A DNA stretch of 10,417 nucleotides from Deltaproteobacteria bacterium (lineage in GTDB: Bacteria; Desulfobacterota; DSM-4660; Desulfatiglandales; Desulfatiglandaceae): positions 1 to 10,417 of the forward strand of contig JABGPV010000181.1 in the NCBI GenBank assembly GCA_018644785.1, read 5' to 3'. Both the position numbers and the translations under genes were made by a program. The notes under the pieces are model-generated. The model did not search any database and was not told the origin of the DNA. It saw only the letters and a program-made list of their open reading frames with translations. Shown here in pieces: positions 1 through 8,012 of this stretch. Each line of letters begins with the position of its first letter. The first letter of the stretch is position 1.

Positions 1-204
1 TTCTCGCCATGCGGAATAACCGGTTTTGTCATACTGGCGGAAAGCCACATGTCGATCCATAGCTGGCCGGAAAGAAATTACCTGGCAATAGATATTTTTA
101 CCTGCGGTGATCATACCATGCCACATAAGGCACTGGAATATCTTCGGGAAGTCTATTGCCCGCAAAGAGTTGAAATTCAGGAGATCAAAAGAGGCAAGTT
201 ATGA
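1..204 (+). CDS. speD: S-adenosylmethionine decarboxylase proenzyme, C-terminal part (5' end outside window)
   Basis: This is the last 67 residues of a pyruvoyl-dependent AdoMet decarboxylase, which makes the aminopropyl donor for spermidine synthesis. Seen: frame 1 is open from the first base to TGA at 202-204. The fragment contains the self-cleavage site AESH, with Glu14-Ser15 as the processed bond (the Ser becomes the pyruvoyl group). The family His-x-Trp-Pro-Glu motif follows (His20, WPE 22-24), and then the FTCGD segment with the catalytic Cys35. These match Ser63, His68 and Cys83 of the short prokaryotic (class 1b, Thermotoga-type) enzyme, so about 45-50 N-terminal residues should lie upstream of the window. 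The stop overlaps the start of speE (ATGA), so the two genes are co-transcribed and probably translationally coupled. Nothing appears broken in the visible part. Confidence 0.93.
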   Translation, partial: FSPCGITGFVILAESHMSIHSWPERNYLAIDIFTCGDHTMPHKALEYLREVYCPQRVEIQEIKRGKL

Positions 205-1064
205 ATAATAAGGAAGAATGGTTTTCTGAAGGAACGGTTCCCGGCAAGCGCTATGGCAAGATTGAACATTGCTTTTTAATGGAAGAACTTATTTTAAGAG
301 AACAAACCGATTATCAGTCCATATTAATATTTGATAACTCAGTATATGGAAGAATTCTTGTGCTGGATGATATTGTACAGTTTTCTACCAGCGATGAATT
401 TATTTATCATGAAATGATTACACACCCTGTAATGCTGTCACATCCTGATCCCCGGCGAATTTTAATTGTAGGGGGAGGAGACGGGGGAACACTGCGGGAA
501 TGTCTCAGGCATAATCCTGAGCATGTATCCCAGGTAGAAATCGACAAAAGAGTGATAGACGTATCACGGAAATACTTTCCTTCCATATCTCAGGGCGGGT
601 TTGCGGATTCCAGGGTAACGTTGTCCCATGAGGATGGAAAGGATTTTATAAAAAAATATGAAAACCATTTCGATATCGTTATTATTGACTGCAGTGATCC
701 TGTGGGGCCTTCATTACCGCTTTTTGAAGCTGAATTTTATAAAGATATTTTCAAAGCATTAAAAGCAGACGGCATGGCCTCTTTCCAGGTCGGATCATTT
801 CTTGATCCGGCGTTAATTAGCGAGACATTTTCCAACCTGGGGCAGATTTTTCCATCAGTAGTAAAAATACGGCTCACAATGCCTTCATATCATTGCGGTG
901 AATATTGTTTTATGGGGGCTTCAAAAGATATTTTACTGGAAAATATCAGTATGGAACATATTGAAAAGAGATATAAAGAATTAAACCAGGATGGGGCATT
1001 AAAATATTATTCTCCGGGGATGCATCAGGCTTCACAAACGATTCCCGGGATATATGGGGTGTAA
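201..1064 (+). CDS. speE: Spermidine synthase (polyamine aminopropyltransferase)
   Basis: This cytosolic enzyme transfers the aminopropyl group of decarboxylated AdoMet to putrescine, giving spermidine and methylthioadenosine. The 287 residues match the usual family length. Motifs in order: DEFIYHEM (65-72), the nucleotide-binding GGGDGG (91-96), VEID with the ribose-binding acid (112-115), EDGKDF (144-149) and DCSDPVGP (163-170), which carries the catalytic Asp163 and Asp166. The start ATG overlaps the speD stop by ATGA, with an AGAGG ribosome site just upstream, so the start is well supported. One difference is visible: the later substrate-loop motif usually written PTYPSG reads [10 protein letters not shown] here (228-237). 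The polyamine substrate could therefore differ from putrescine, although spermidine synthase remains the best call given the neighbouring speD. The gene is AT-rich compared with the next two genes. No clear terminator follows. Confidence 0.93.
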   Translation: MNNKEEWFSEGTVPGKRYGKIEHCFLMEELILREQTDYQSILIFDNSVYGRILVLDDIVQFSTSDEFIYHEMITHPVMLSHPDPRRILIVGGGDGGTLRECLRHNPEHVSQVEIDKRVIDVSRKYFPSISQGGFADSRVTLSHEDGKDFIKKYENHFDIVIIDCSDPVGPSLPLFEAEFYKDIFKALKADGMASFQVGSFLDPALISETFSNLGQIFPSVVKIRLTMPSYHCGEYCFMGASKDILLENISMEHIEKRYKELNQDGALKYYSPGMHQASQTIPGIYGV

Positions 1065-1092
1065 TTTTACCTTTTTCCTGCAAGCGTTGGCA

Positions 1093-1117
1093 CTTCTGCC
1101 GGTCGTGTCATCAGAAG
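1093..1117 (+). other. Weak hairpin downstream of speE
   Basis: CTTCTG (1093-1098) can pair with CAGAAG (1112-1117) across a 13-base loop. No run of T follows, so this is not a convincing intrinsic terminator. It is the only stem seen between speE and the next gene, so read-through from speDE into the envelope cassette cannot be excluded. Confidence 0.2.
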
Positions 1118-1183
1118 AGAATTGGAGAAGTAAATATATAAAATGAAAGGTTAATAATTCACAAACAAATATAGGAGCCTCTC

Positions 1184-1210
1184 ATGCTTGTTTACGATGA
1201 GGCTAAATAA
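1184..1210 (+). CDS. Possible 8-codon leader peptide (MLVYDEAK)
   Basis: A very short open frame, ATG at 1184 to TAA at 1208-1210, has a good ribosome site of its own (AGGAG 1173-1177, 6 bases before the ATG). Its stop sits directly against the GGAGG (1211-1215) of the next gene. This layout would couple translation of the beta-propeller gene to the leader. The composition shows no amino-acid run typical of attenuation leaders. At eight codons it can easily be chance, so treat it as a candidate only. Confidence 0.2.
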   Translation: MLVYDEAK

Positions 1211-1219
1211 GGAGGGGGT

Positions 1220-2218
1220 ATGGTTAAGGAGTGTTTGAGAGTCTGTTACCTGGCGGTGTTTTTGATCCTGCTGGCAATGGGGGTGCAAACCGTCCAGGCT
1301 GACAGCACGTGGCGGCCCCACGATGATCTTTTTTCAGTCAGCTTTCCAACAGAGGCAAACGGCTGGGCATGCGGCCGCTGGGGCACCATATTGCATACTT
1401 CCGACGGGGGAAAAACATGGGCGACGCAACACAGCGGCATCGATCTGACCCTGACCGGTATTTACTTTTTCAATGAGGCGCTCGGCTGGGCCGTGGGGGC
1501 GGAAGGAACCATTCTCCACACGCGAGACGGCGGCCGGACATGGGAAAAACAGAAAAGCCCCGTACCCTTTTACCACAACGATGTTCATTTCGTAACCCCG
1601 CTCAAAGGCTGGATCGCCACAGAAGAGACCCACATCCTTCATACCCGGGACGGCGGCAAGTCATGGGTCGTCCAGTTCCAGGATAACATCTTTCGCCTGA
1701 AAGCCATCTCCTTTGCTGACGAACAACACGGCTGGGCCGTGGGCGAGTACGGGTTTACTTACGGGACGCGGGATGGGGGAGAGACCTGGACCCGTCAGTA
1801 CGGCCTGTATGAATACAACGAGGAGAGCGGTTTTTACGAGAGCGGTACCTTCCTGTTCGATGTAAAGGCCATTGACCCCCAAACCGCCGTGGCGGTGGGC
1901 GCCGACAGCCTGATTATCATGACCCGCGATGGAGGAAGCACCTGGCGGGAGCTGAACGCACCATTGCCGCCCCATACCCATTTGCTGGGGGTCGCAGCCG
2001 GTGCCGGCGGTGATATCGCCATTAGCGGCAAGGGTTTTTACCTCTTTTCCAACGACAAGGGGGCGTCCTGGTCCCCGCTCCGTTTCGTTCCGACCATGGA
2101 ATATGGCTGGTTGTACGGCATCGAAGGGGTTGGAGAAAATCGTTTTGCATCGGTGGGCATGGACGGGCTGATTTATATGGGGTCGCCATCCGGGAGTCTG
2201 CAGCAGACCATCTATTGA
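1220..2218 (+). CDS. Secreted YCF48/BNR-type beta-propeller protein
   Basis: This is a predicted periplasmic beta-propeller of 332 residues. Residues 1-27 form a Sec signal peptide (hydrophobic 9-22, likely cut after VQA at 27). Six Asp-box motifs (T/S-x-D-x-G-x-x-W) are visible: TSDGGKTW 60-67, TRDGGRTW 101-108, TRDGGKSW 142-149, TRDGGETW 183-190, TRDGGSTW 235-242 and SNDKGASW 277-284. The first four are spaced exactly 41 residues apart, and GWA(C/V)G strands (49-53, 90-94, 171-175) lie between them. This matches the YCF48/Hcf136-like family. Those relatives assist photosystem II, but nothing here suggests photosynthesis. The exporter gene begins 9 bases later, so this protein probably serves that pump as a periplasmic partner (inference). 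The start is supported by GGAGG at 1211-1215. A neuraminidase role is unlikely: BNR repeats alone do not show it. Confidence 0.85.
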   Translation: MVKECLRVCYLAVFLILLAMGVQTVQADSTWRPHDDLFSVSFPTEANGWACGRWGTILHTSDGGKTWATQHSGIDLTLTGIYFFNEALGWAVGAEGTILHTRDGGRTWEKQKSPVPFYHNDVHFVTPLKGWIATEETHILHTRDGGKSWVVQFQDNIFRLKAISFADEQHGWAVGEYGFTYGTRDGGETWTRQYGLYEYNEESGFYESGTFLFDVKAIDPQTAVAVGADSLIIMTRDGGSTWRELNAPLPPHTHLLGVAAGAGGDIAISGKGFYLFSNDKGASWSPLRFVPTMEYGWLYGIEGVGENRFASVGMDGLIYMGSPSGSLQQTIY

Positions 2219-2227
2219 GAGGAGTGA

Positions 2228-4675
2228 ATGAAAATGAGCAGTAAAACCAATGGAAAATGGATCGACCGGTTTTCAATGTATACCACCCGCCACCGGGTGG
2301 CGGTCATGGTCTTTGCTATTATCGTGGCCGTTATCATGGGCTCCGGAATATTCAGGATAAAAGGAGAGGTGCTGCTCGAGGAGCTGCTGCCCTACGACCA
2401 CCAGTTTTTGAAGATCATTATTGAATTTTCAGAAGTTTTTGGTACCGGCGGCTCTGCGGCCATCATCATGGTGCAGGCTACAGACGGTGATATCTTCAAC
2501 ACGGAGTTTTTGAAAAAAGTGCAGGGAATTGACCGGGAGGTGGCCGATCTGAGGGAGACCTACCGGAGCCAGACTTTCTCCATCGCCAGCCGATCCATGC
2601 AGGTGACCCGTGTCGGCGGTTCCGGGGTTATTGAATTCGAACCGCTCATGCACCCGGATGTTCCGGGAACCCCCCAGGGGCTCGCGGCCCTGAAAAAGGA
2701 CATTTTTTCGGACCGGGGCATCCGCGGGCTCGTGTCTGAAAAGGGAGACATAACCATTGTCGTCACCGAGTTTAAACCCGATGTCAATTATGAGCGCAGC
2801 GCAGCGCTGCTCAACGAGATCGTTGCCACCTACTCGGATGAGAACGTTCGGGTGGAGGCGGCCGGATTTCCGGTGCTCATGGGCTGGATCTACGGATACA
2901 AATCCCAGATCATTTTCGTGATGGCGGTGAGCACGGCACTGATTCTGTTGATTATTTTCATTATCTTCAGGAACTTCAGCGGAATGGCCGCACCGGCCCT
3001 GTTCGGGGTCTTCAGCACCGCCTGCGGGCTGGGTTTTATCGGCTGGACCGGGATCAACTTCAGTCCCCTGCTCTACGTGCTTGCATTCCTGGTGGGGGCC
3101 CGTATGGTCAGCCACGCGGTCCAGGTGACCCACCGGTACATGGAGGAGCTGGCTGAAAGGGAAGACAGGATCGAGGCCTGTTATGAAACCATGCGCCGGA
3201 TGATCCTCCCCAATTGGGCGGGGGTTGTCACCGATGGCGCCGGTTTTTTGATCCTGATCATGGTGAAAATCGCTTTGATGCAACAGGTGGCCATCTTCAT
3301 GAGTTTCTGGATGTTTACCGTGGCCTTTTGCGGCCCGATGACCCCGATTATCTGCAGTTTCATGCCCCTTCGAAAGGCCAGTGAGGAGTATATGACCTGT
3401 AAGGTGGAAATGGGCCTGTGGGATAGGATCTGCATGGGCAGTGCACGGTTTTCCGTGACCCGCGGTAAATTTGTAGTGGCCCTTGTCTGTCTGGCGGTGC
3501 TCGTCTTCAGTGCCTTCCAGACGACTCAACTCCAGATTGGGGATCCCACCCCGGGCACCTCCCTGTTTTGGCCGGAGCATCCGTTCAACCGGACCGTCGC
3601 CAAGATCAACGAAAACCTGAATGTCTCCACCGACGACCTGGTGCTCTATTTCAAGGGGAACAAGGAAGATTCTGTCTATCATCCCGAGGTGTTTCAGACC
3701 TTTGAGGCCTTTGACCGGCATATGCGAGATGCGCTGCCGGATATATATAAATCGAGCGACTCGTTCGGCGCCGTTATGAAGACCCTGCACGAAGTCCTCC
3801 GTGATGGGGACATGGTCTATCATGAACTGCCACGCAGTTCCAGTAAAATGGACAACCTCATTGGCATGGCCCGGTCTAGCGTTCAGACCGCCACTCTGCA
3901 GCTCTATTTTGACGCCAAAATGCAGATGTCCCAGCTGTCCATCTACTTTACCGATCATACCTCCACCAATCTGCTGCGTATCCGTGACGCTGCATATGAC
4001 TTTTTTTCAGACCGGCCCATGAAGATTGAAACGGGCGAATTTCTCATGGCCGGCGGTGCTGTGGGCATGGAAATGGCCACCAACGAGGAGATGAAGCGAA
4101 CCCACACCAATATTGACCTGATGGTGCTGGGAACGATTCTTATTATCTGCTCCCTGTTTTACCGTTCCATTGTAGCGGGCCTCATGCTCACCGGCCCCCT
4201 TGTAATCGGAAACCTGGTGGCTTTTTGCTTCATGTCACTGAACGATATCGGCCTTTCCATCAACACACTGCCGGTGGCGGCGGTGGGAGTCGGGGTCGGG
4301 GTCGACTTTGCCATCTATATTTACAACCGGTGCAAGGAGGAATTTGCCGTCTGGCCGAACCAGCCCGGCTGCGATCCCACCGGGGACCGGTGGCTCGATA
4401 GCATCCTGATCTCGGTACGCACATCCGGCAAGGCCGTGGTCTTCACCGGATTGACCATGGTGCTGCCCATTTTATGCTGGCTGTTTTTATCGGATCTCAA
4501 GTTCCAGGCCCAGATGGGCCTGTTCCTGGCCATGATCCTTACCACCAACGTGGTGCTGGCCATGACCCTGCATCCGCTGATGCTCTATGTCATCAAACCG
4601 GGTTTCATCGGGAAAACCGCTGAAAACGGGGAGGTTGGCGTTGAAACTTTTACTGCCGAGGAGGCTATGAATTAA
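2228..4675 (+). CDS. RND/MMPL-family inner-membrane exporter
   Basis: This 815-residue protein has the duplicated RND layout. TM1 is about 23-42, followed by a large periplasmic loop to about 225, then TM2-6 (226-247, 252-272, 279-299, 329-350, 353-378). TM7 is 413-433, followed by a second large loop to about 628, then TM8-12 (629-645, 647-669, 678-699, 734-755, 763-789). TM10 carries the conserved GVGVGVDFAIY with Asp693, the expected proton-relay acid. The second loop opens with GDPTPGTSLFWPEHPFN (438-454), typical of the RND-like predicted exporters found beside DUF1302/DUF1329 genes. MMPL relatives move lipids or other hydrophobic compounds; the substrate here is unknown. The gene starts 9 bases after the propeller gene. 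GAGAGGAG (2217-2224) is only 3 bases from the ATG at 2228 but 9 from the in-frame ATG at 2234, so the true start may be 2234. The gene is noticeably GC-rich. Confidence 0.9.
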   Translation: MKMSSKTNGKWIDRFSMYTTRHRVAVMVFAIIVAVIMGSGIFRIKGEVLLEELLPYDHQFLKIIIEFSEVFGTGGSAAIIMVQATDGDIFNTEFLKKVQGIDREVADLRETYRSQTFSIASRSMQVTRVGGSGVIEFEPLMHPDVPGTPQGLAALKKDIFSDRGIRGLVSEKGDITIVVTEFKPDVNYERSAALLNEIVATYSDENVRVEAAGFPVLMGWIYGYKSQIIFVMAVSTALILLIIFIIFRNFSGMAAPALFGVFSTACGLGFIGWTGINFSPLLYVLAFLVGARMVSHAVQVTHRYMEELAEREDRIEACYETMRRMILPNWAGVVTDGAGFLILIMVKIALMQQVAIFMSFWMFTVAFCGPMTPIICSFMPLRKASEEYMTCKVEMGLWDRICMGSARFSVTRGKFVVALVCLAVLVFSAFQTTQLQIGDPTPGTSLFWPEHPFNRTVAKINENLNVSTDDLVLYFKGNKEDSVYHPEVFQTFEAFDRHMRDALPDIYKSSDSFGAVMKTLHEVLRDGDMVYHELPRSSSKMDNLIGMARSSVQTATLQLYFDAKMQMSQLSIYFTDHTSTNLLRIRDAAYDFFSDRPMKIETGEFLMAGGAVGMEMATNEEMKRTHTNIDLMVLGTILIICSLFYRSIVAGLMLTGPLVIGNLVAFCFMSLNDIGLSINTLPVAAVGVGVGVDFAIYIYNRCKEEFAVWPNQPGCDPTGDRWLDSILISVRTSGKAVVFTGLTMVLPILCWLFLSDLKFQAQMGLFLAMILTTNVVLAMTLHPLMLYVIKPGFIGKTAENGEVGVETFTAEEAMN

Positions 4676-4849
4676 CGGTTACCGGCATATGCCGGAAAAG
4701 TATTTAGAATTAATTATTATTAACACAGACTATTACTAAGAGGTCAGTAGCTTTTAACTGATCAACTGGATTAAGAGCGGTAAGCTGTTTCCAGCCTCTC
4801 GGGAATCCTTGCCGGTCCTTAATTTCAAACCTTAAAAAAGGAGGAGAGT
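4676..4849 (+). promoter_or_regulatory. 174-base intergenic gap, possible internal regulatory region
   Basis: This stretch between the exporter and the DUF1302 gene holds no gene. It begins with a perfect palindrome (4682-4695), followed by a very AT-rich block (about 4696-4740) containing a TAGAAT box at 4705-4710 without a matching -35 element at normal spacing. It ends with a near-ideal ribosome site, AAGGAGGAG (4838-4846). An internal promoter for the two downstream genes is plausible but not demonstrated. Confidence 0.3.
4682..4695. repeat. 14-bp perfect palindrome after the exporter gene
   Basis: CCGGCATATGCCGG begins 7 bases after the exporter stop codon. As RNA it can form a 5-bp CCGGC/GCCGG stem with a 4-base ATAT loop. 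There is no following T run, so it is not a standard terminator. It could be a protein-binding site or an mRNA-end stabiliser. Confidence 0.5.
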
Positions 4850-6409
4850 ATGCGTCGAAAATCTTTGATATTAATTTTGGCATTGGCCGCGTTGCTGGTG
4901 GCCTGGGGGCCTGTCTCGGCAAAAATGTTCGAGGTTGGCGGAAAACCTGCGTCAGTCCAGGGGTATATATCCCAGTCTATTGGGCATTCCCTGGAAGAGG
5001 GTGATTACTACGACATCGAAAATGATTTCAATCAGGCCTTAATGAATCTGTTTGTTGAGGGAGATGTAAAGCTGTCAGGAGATTTGTCGTTCTATGCAGC
5101 CGGCATGCTGACCGTGGACTGGATTTATGACTTGCAACACAATGATGTCAGTTGGAAAGCGAAGCGGTTCAACGAATCACGGGATGCGCTGTATATCGAT
5201 GATGAATGGTGGCAACTCGTGAAAGAAGCTCACCTCACATGGTCCCCCGGTGATTTTACTTTTCGCATTGGAAAGCAGGTCGTTAGATGGGGTGAATTGT
5301 TCGCCCTGGCTGTTAATGATGTTATCATGCCCAATGATTATACACATGGCCTGGCGGAAGTGGAGCTGGAAACGCTTTATATCCCAATACCTTTGATAAA
5401 TGTCAGCTATGGGACCTTTCTGGATTCCGGCCCTTTTCAGACATTGGACATCCAGTTCATATTCAATCCCAATGCGGATTTCATACCATCCCCATACGGT
5501 GCGGATGGGAATGTGTATGGGAATGATCGGGCCGGTATATGGGCCGCTGATGTAGTGGCTGGGGGTGAAAGATTGGGACGGCTTGATATCTCCATAGACG
5601 ATGATCCGGACAGTTTCGATTCTGATTATTTCGAATATGGTGTGAAGATTAGTACCATTACACAAAGGGGCATCTTTTCCCTTATGGGCTTTTACGGTAT
5701 CAATAATTCGCCGGCCCTCGGTTATGATTTAACCAATGTTGTTCCTTTCTATTCGGATGATACGTTTCTACCTGATTTTTCGGACTATGCAGTTTATGAT
5801 ACGGACGGCAATCCTGTTGCGAATTATGCCATGAAAGGTAAGTATGTGGACGAGAAGTTTGTCGGGGCCTCATGGTCGACTGAGTTACCTTTCAGCTCAG
5901 CACTGCTTGGCAATGTTAAACCGATGCTCGATGTTGAAGTTTCATACCGGTTTGATGATGCTTTTCTGGTGATGGACTGGGCTACGTTTACTCTCTCTCA
6001 ACTTGAGACCGATAAACTGGTAGCCGGTGTAGGAATTGTCTGGAAAATGAAAGTGCCCTGGCAAAAAGGGTATATCAGTCTAATAGCCAACGCGGCGTAC
6101 AACCAGTATGATGATAAGGATGTCGTAAGAATGGTCAATGCAGAGCAAGTAGTGGCAATAGAGGAATCGTCGTGGGACTATTTTTTCGATATTAGTACCA
6201 CCTATAAAAAATGGGACATAAACCCCGGAGTCTGGGTGTATGCCATATCGGATTGGGATATGTCTCAGATCGCGCCTTACATCATCTGGACGCCCAACTC
6301 ACGATGGAGTTGCGCCCTCACCGGAACTTTTTTTGAAGGCAGGAAACATAGTGCGTGGGGTGTAGGCAACAAAGACAGCATCTCACTGAAGGCAACCCGG
6401 CTGTTTTAA
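4850..6409 (+). CDS. DUF1302 family protein, predicted outer-membrane beta-barrel
   Basis: This 519-residue secreted protein has a signal peptide at 1-24 (hydrophobic 6-19, cut after VSA). The mature part alternates short polar and aromatic stretches as in beta-barrel strands. It ends in KATRLF with a C-terminal Phe (519), the recognition signal for outer-membrane barrel assembly. The family mark is RIGKQVVRWGE (139-149), followed by the IMPNDY segment (159-164), corresponding to the conserved RxGrQvvxWGE...NPxD pattern of DUF1302. Members are uncharacterised or weakly characterised and are commonly encoded beside DUF1329 and RND/MMPL genes. The arrangement here repeats this, so it is a candidate outer-membrane conduit or receptor for the exporter's substrate (inference). 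The start is certain: AAGGAGGAG lies just upstream. Base composition is clearly more AT-rich than the exporter gene. No terminator with a T run follows. Confidence 0.85.
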   Translation: MRRKSLILILALAALLVAWGPVSAKMFEVGGKPASVQGYISQSIGHSLEEGDYYDIENDFNQALMNLFVEGDVKLSGDLSFYAAGMLTVDWIYDLQHNDVSWKAKRFNESRDALYIDDEWWQLVKEAHLTWSPGDFTFRIGKQVVRWGELFALAVNDVIMPNDYTHGLAEVELETLYIPIPLINVSYGTFLDSGPFQTLDIQFIFNPNADFIPSPYGADGNVYGNDRAGIWAADVVAGGERLGRLDISIDDDPDSFDSDYFEYGVKISTITQRGIFSLMGFYGINNSPALGYDLTNVVPFYSDDTFLPDFSDYAVYDTDGNPVANYAMKGKYVDEKFVGASWSTELPFSSALLGNVKPMLDVEVSYRFDDAFLVMDWATFTLSQLETDKLVAGVGIVWKMKVPWQKGYISLIANAAYNQYDDKDVVRMVNAEQVVAIEESSWDYFFDISTTYKKWDINPGVWVYAISDWDMSQIAPYIIWTPNSRWSCALTGTFFEGRKHSAWGVGNKDSISLKATRLF

Positions 6410-6534
6410 TCGTTTGCAAAAGTTGGCAAATAAAGCCAAAAAGCCGTCAGGTGATCAAGGCGTTATATGTTGAATTTTGCGGTTGGTCCTTGACTCTTTC
6501 GGCTGAAACCCAATTAAGAAAGGGAGAAACATAA

Positions 6535-7995
6535 ATGAACTATTTAAAGAAATGGATATTACCTGGTTTTACCTGCGTCATAGCCGGCCTTCTAAGTTTC
6601 CAGGTAGTGCTGGCCGGGGACATCGTCTCCAATGATATCAGTTTTAATGAAATTCTAAAGATTAAAAAAACAACCGATGACCCCACCCCTGTTTACAAAG
6701 AGGTCAATTATTTGAAGGACTGGGTGACCCAGGAAACCTGGGACAAGATTACGTCGGATCCAAAAGAGGCCCGGCAAGCATGGGAAAAGATGCTGGGGTT
6801 TAAGGCGCCCGACGTCACCGGCACCATCGCACAGGAAATCAAACCCGGAAAATACACCCTTGCGGATAAAGAACGGCTGCCGTTTAAAGAGCTTATGACG
6901 CCTGGTATCTATGCTCGATTCAATGAACCGGGAGCCCAGGGGGAAAATATTGGCGGCAACTTTACGGAATTTGAAGTAATCCCGACCCGGCAGTATTATG
7001 GCAACTTAGCATTGTCCAGGGATACAATGAAAAATGAAGGCAAAGCCAGGCTGGATGAACAAGGCTACGCGGATGAAATGACCTTTGAAGCCGGTGTGGC
7101 GTTTCCGAGACCATCCGGGCCGTTTGCCGGCTGGCAGGTTATTCACAATTTTACCGTGGGTGGCTATAGCATTGAGGACATAGTCGGGGTGATGTACGAT
7201 GTGGGTATTGATAAGTCCTTTAAAAAAGACCGGGGGGGGCTTTACAAGTATTATATTATGAAGATGGCCCGGCGATCGATCATGGAACCTTTGGGGAGAT
7301 GGTATGATGCCCGTACAGAGAGATCACAAGAGTCCATGGCAGGTCTTAGTGTGATGTATGCGCCCCGCGATCTGTACGGTAATGCCTATATCGATTACAC
7401 CTACGATGCTCCCGACAAACCAAATAGAAGGATGCTCTACACCCCTTTGTTAAGAAGAATCCGCTTGATGACATCCTCGGATTCTCAGGATCAAGCAGTT
7501 GGGATGGACTATGCCGGTGACGATGATGCTATGCTGGCCCAGGATCTGAGACCGGACAAATACCCCTATGAGGTGAAGATACTGGAAGAAAGAGAGTTCC
7601 TCTTCCCAACCTATACCATAGACGGAGAGACCTGGATTGATTCCAAGAACAAGTTTTTATGGCGGGACCTTAAGATGGAACGTCGTCCCTGTTACGTGAT
7701 CGAGATGAAACAGCTCGACTCCAACTATATATACAGCAAGCGGGTGTATTGGGTGGATAAGGAGAACTTTATAATTCTGATGGGCGAGATGTACGATCAA
7801 AAAGGACGCCTCTGGCGTTCCCAGAATTCCCATTATTCTTTCAACCGGGATATTGGCATTTGGGGCTGGTTCCAGACCTGGGCATGGGATCACATAGATG
7901 TGCATACGTCTTTCATAACAGCCTATGAATATCCGGGAGAAAATATGGCCCGGAAGGAAATAAGTCCAAGGCGGCTGATGCAAGGAGTGAAGTAG
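6535..7995 (+). CDS. DUF1329 family secreted protein (LolA/LolB-like candidate lipid carrier)
   Basis: This predicted periplasmic or outer-membrane-associated protein has 486 residues. The signal peptide is 1-27 (hydrophobic 8-26, cut after VLA, mature start Gly-Asp). There is no lipobox Cys, so it is not a lipoprotein. The family features lie in the C-terminal two thirds: an RRMLYTPLLRRIRLM segment (298-312), the acidic MDYAGDDDAML (324-334), the PYEVKILEEREFLFP stretch (344-358), and alternating strands ERRPCYVIEM and YIYSKRVYWVD (382-408) of the type seen in LolA/LolB folds. DUF1329 is a domain of unknown function often annotated as an outer-membrane lipoprotein-sorting protein; a role in carrying a hydrophobic molecule across the periplasm is inference. 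The ribosome site AGGGAG (6521-6526) is 8 bases before the ATG. It is the last gene of the cassette, closed by a strong terminator 17 bases after the stop. Confidence 0.87.
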   Translation: MNYLKKWILPGFTCVIAGLLSFQVVLAGDIVSNDISFNEILKIKKTTDDPTPVYKEVNYLKDWVTQETWDKITSDPKEARQAWEKMLGFKAPDVTGTIAQEIKPGKYTLADKERLPFKELMTPGIYARFNEPGAQGENIGGNFTEFEVIPTRQYYGNLALSRDTMKNEGKARLDEQGYADEMTFEAGVAFPRPSGPFAGWQVIHNFTVGGYSIEDIVGVMYDVGIDKSFKKDRGGLYKYYIMKMARRSIMEPLGRWYDARTERSQESMAGLSVMYAPRDLYGNAYIDYTYDAPDKPNRRMLYTPLLRRIRLMTSSDSQDQAVGMDYAGDDDAMLAQDLRPDKYPYEVKILEEREFLFPTYTIDGETWIDSKNKFLWRDLKMERRPCYVIEMKQLDSNYIYSKRVYWVDKENFIILMGEMYDQKGRLWRSQNSHYSFNRDIGIWGWFQTWAWDHIDVHTSFITAYEYPGENMARKEISPRRLMQGVK

Positions 7996-8012
7996 CCGGT
8001 TACTTGTGATGG

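Noticed and set aside
1220..2218. Sialidase or photosystem II assembly factor as the function of the propeller protein
   Set aside because: Asp-box repeats alone do not indicate sialidase activity, and nothing in the window points to photosynthesis; the exporter context is a better guide.
2429..3958. Long open frame on the - strand (509 codons) opposite the exporter gene
   Set aside because: The + strand protein has clear RND topology and motifs. The antisense translation is rich in His, Gly, Pro and Asp with no domain, as expected for the mirror of a GC-rich gene.
5177..5665. 162-codon open frame on the - strand inside the DUF1302 gene
   Set aside because: No recognisable domain or ribosome site, and it lies entirely within a well-supported gene.
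6423..6439. TTGGC/GCCAA stem with 7-base loop after the DUF1302 gene, as a terminator
   Set aside because: Only 5 bp and followed by AAAGCC rather than a T run; too weak to call.
6490..6518. TTGACT as a -35 box upstream of the DUF1329 gene
   Set aside because: At 16-17 bases the downstream hexamer (AATTAA/ATTAAG) is a poor -10, so no promoter is called.
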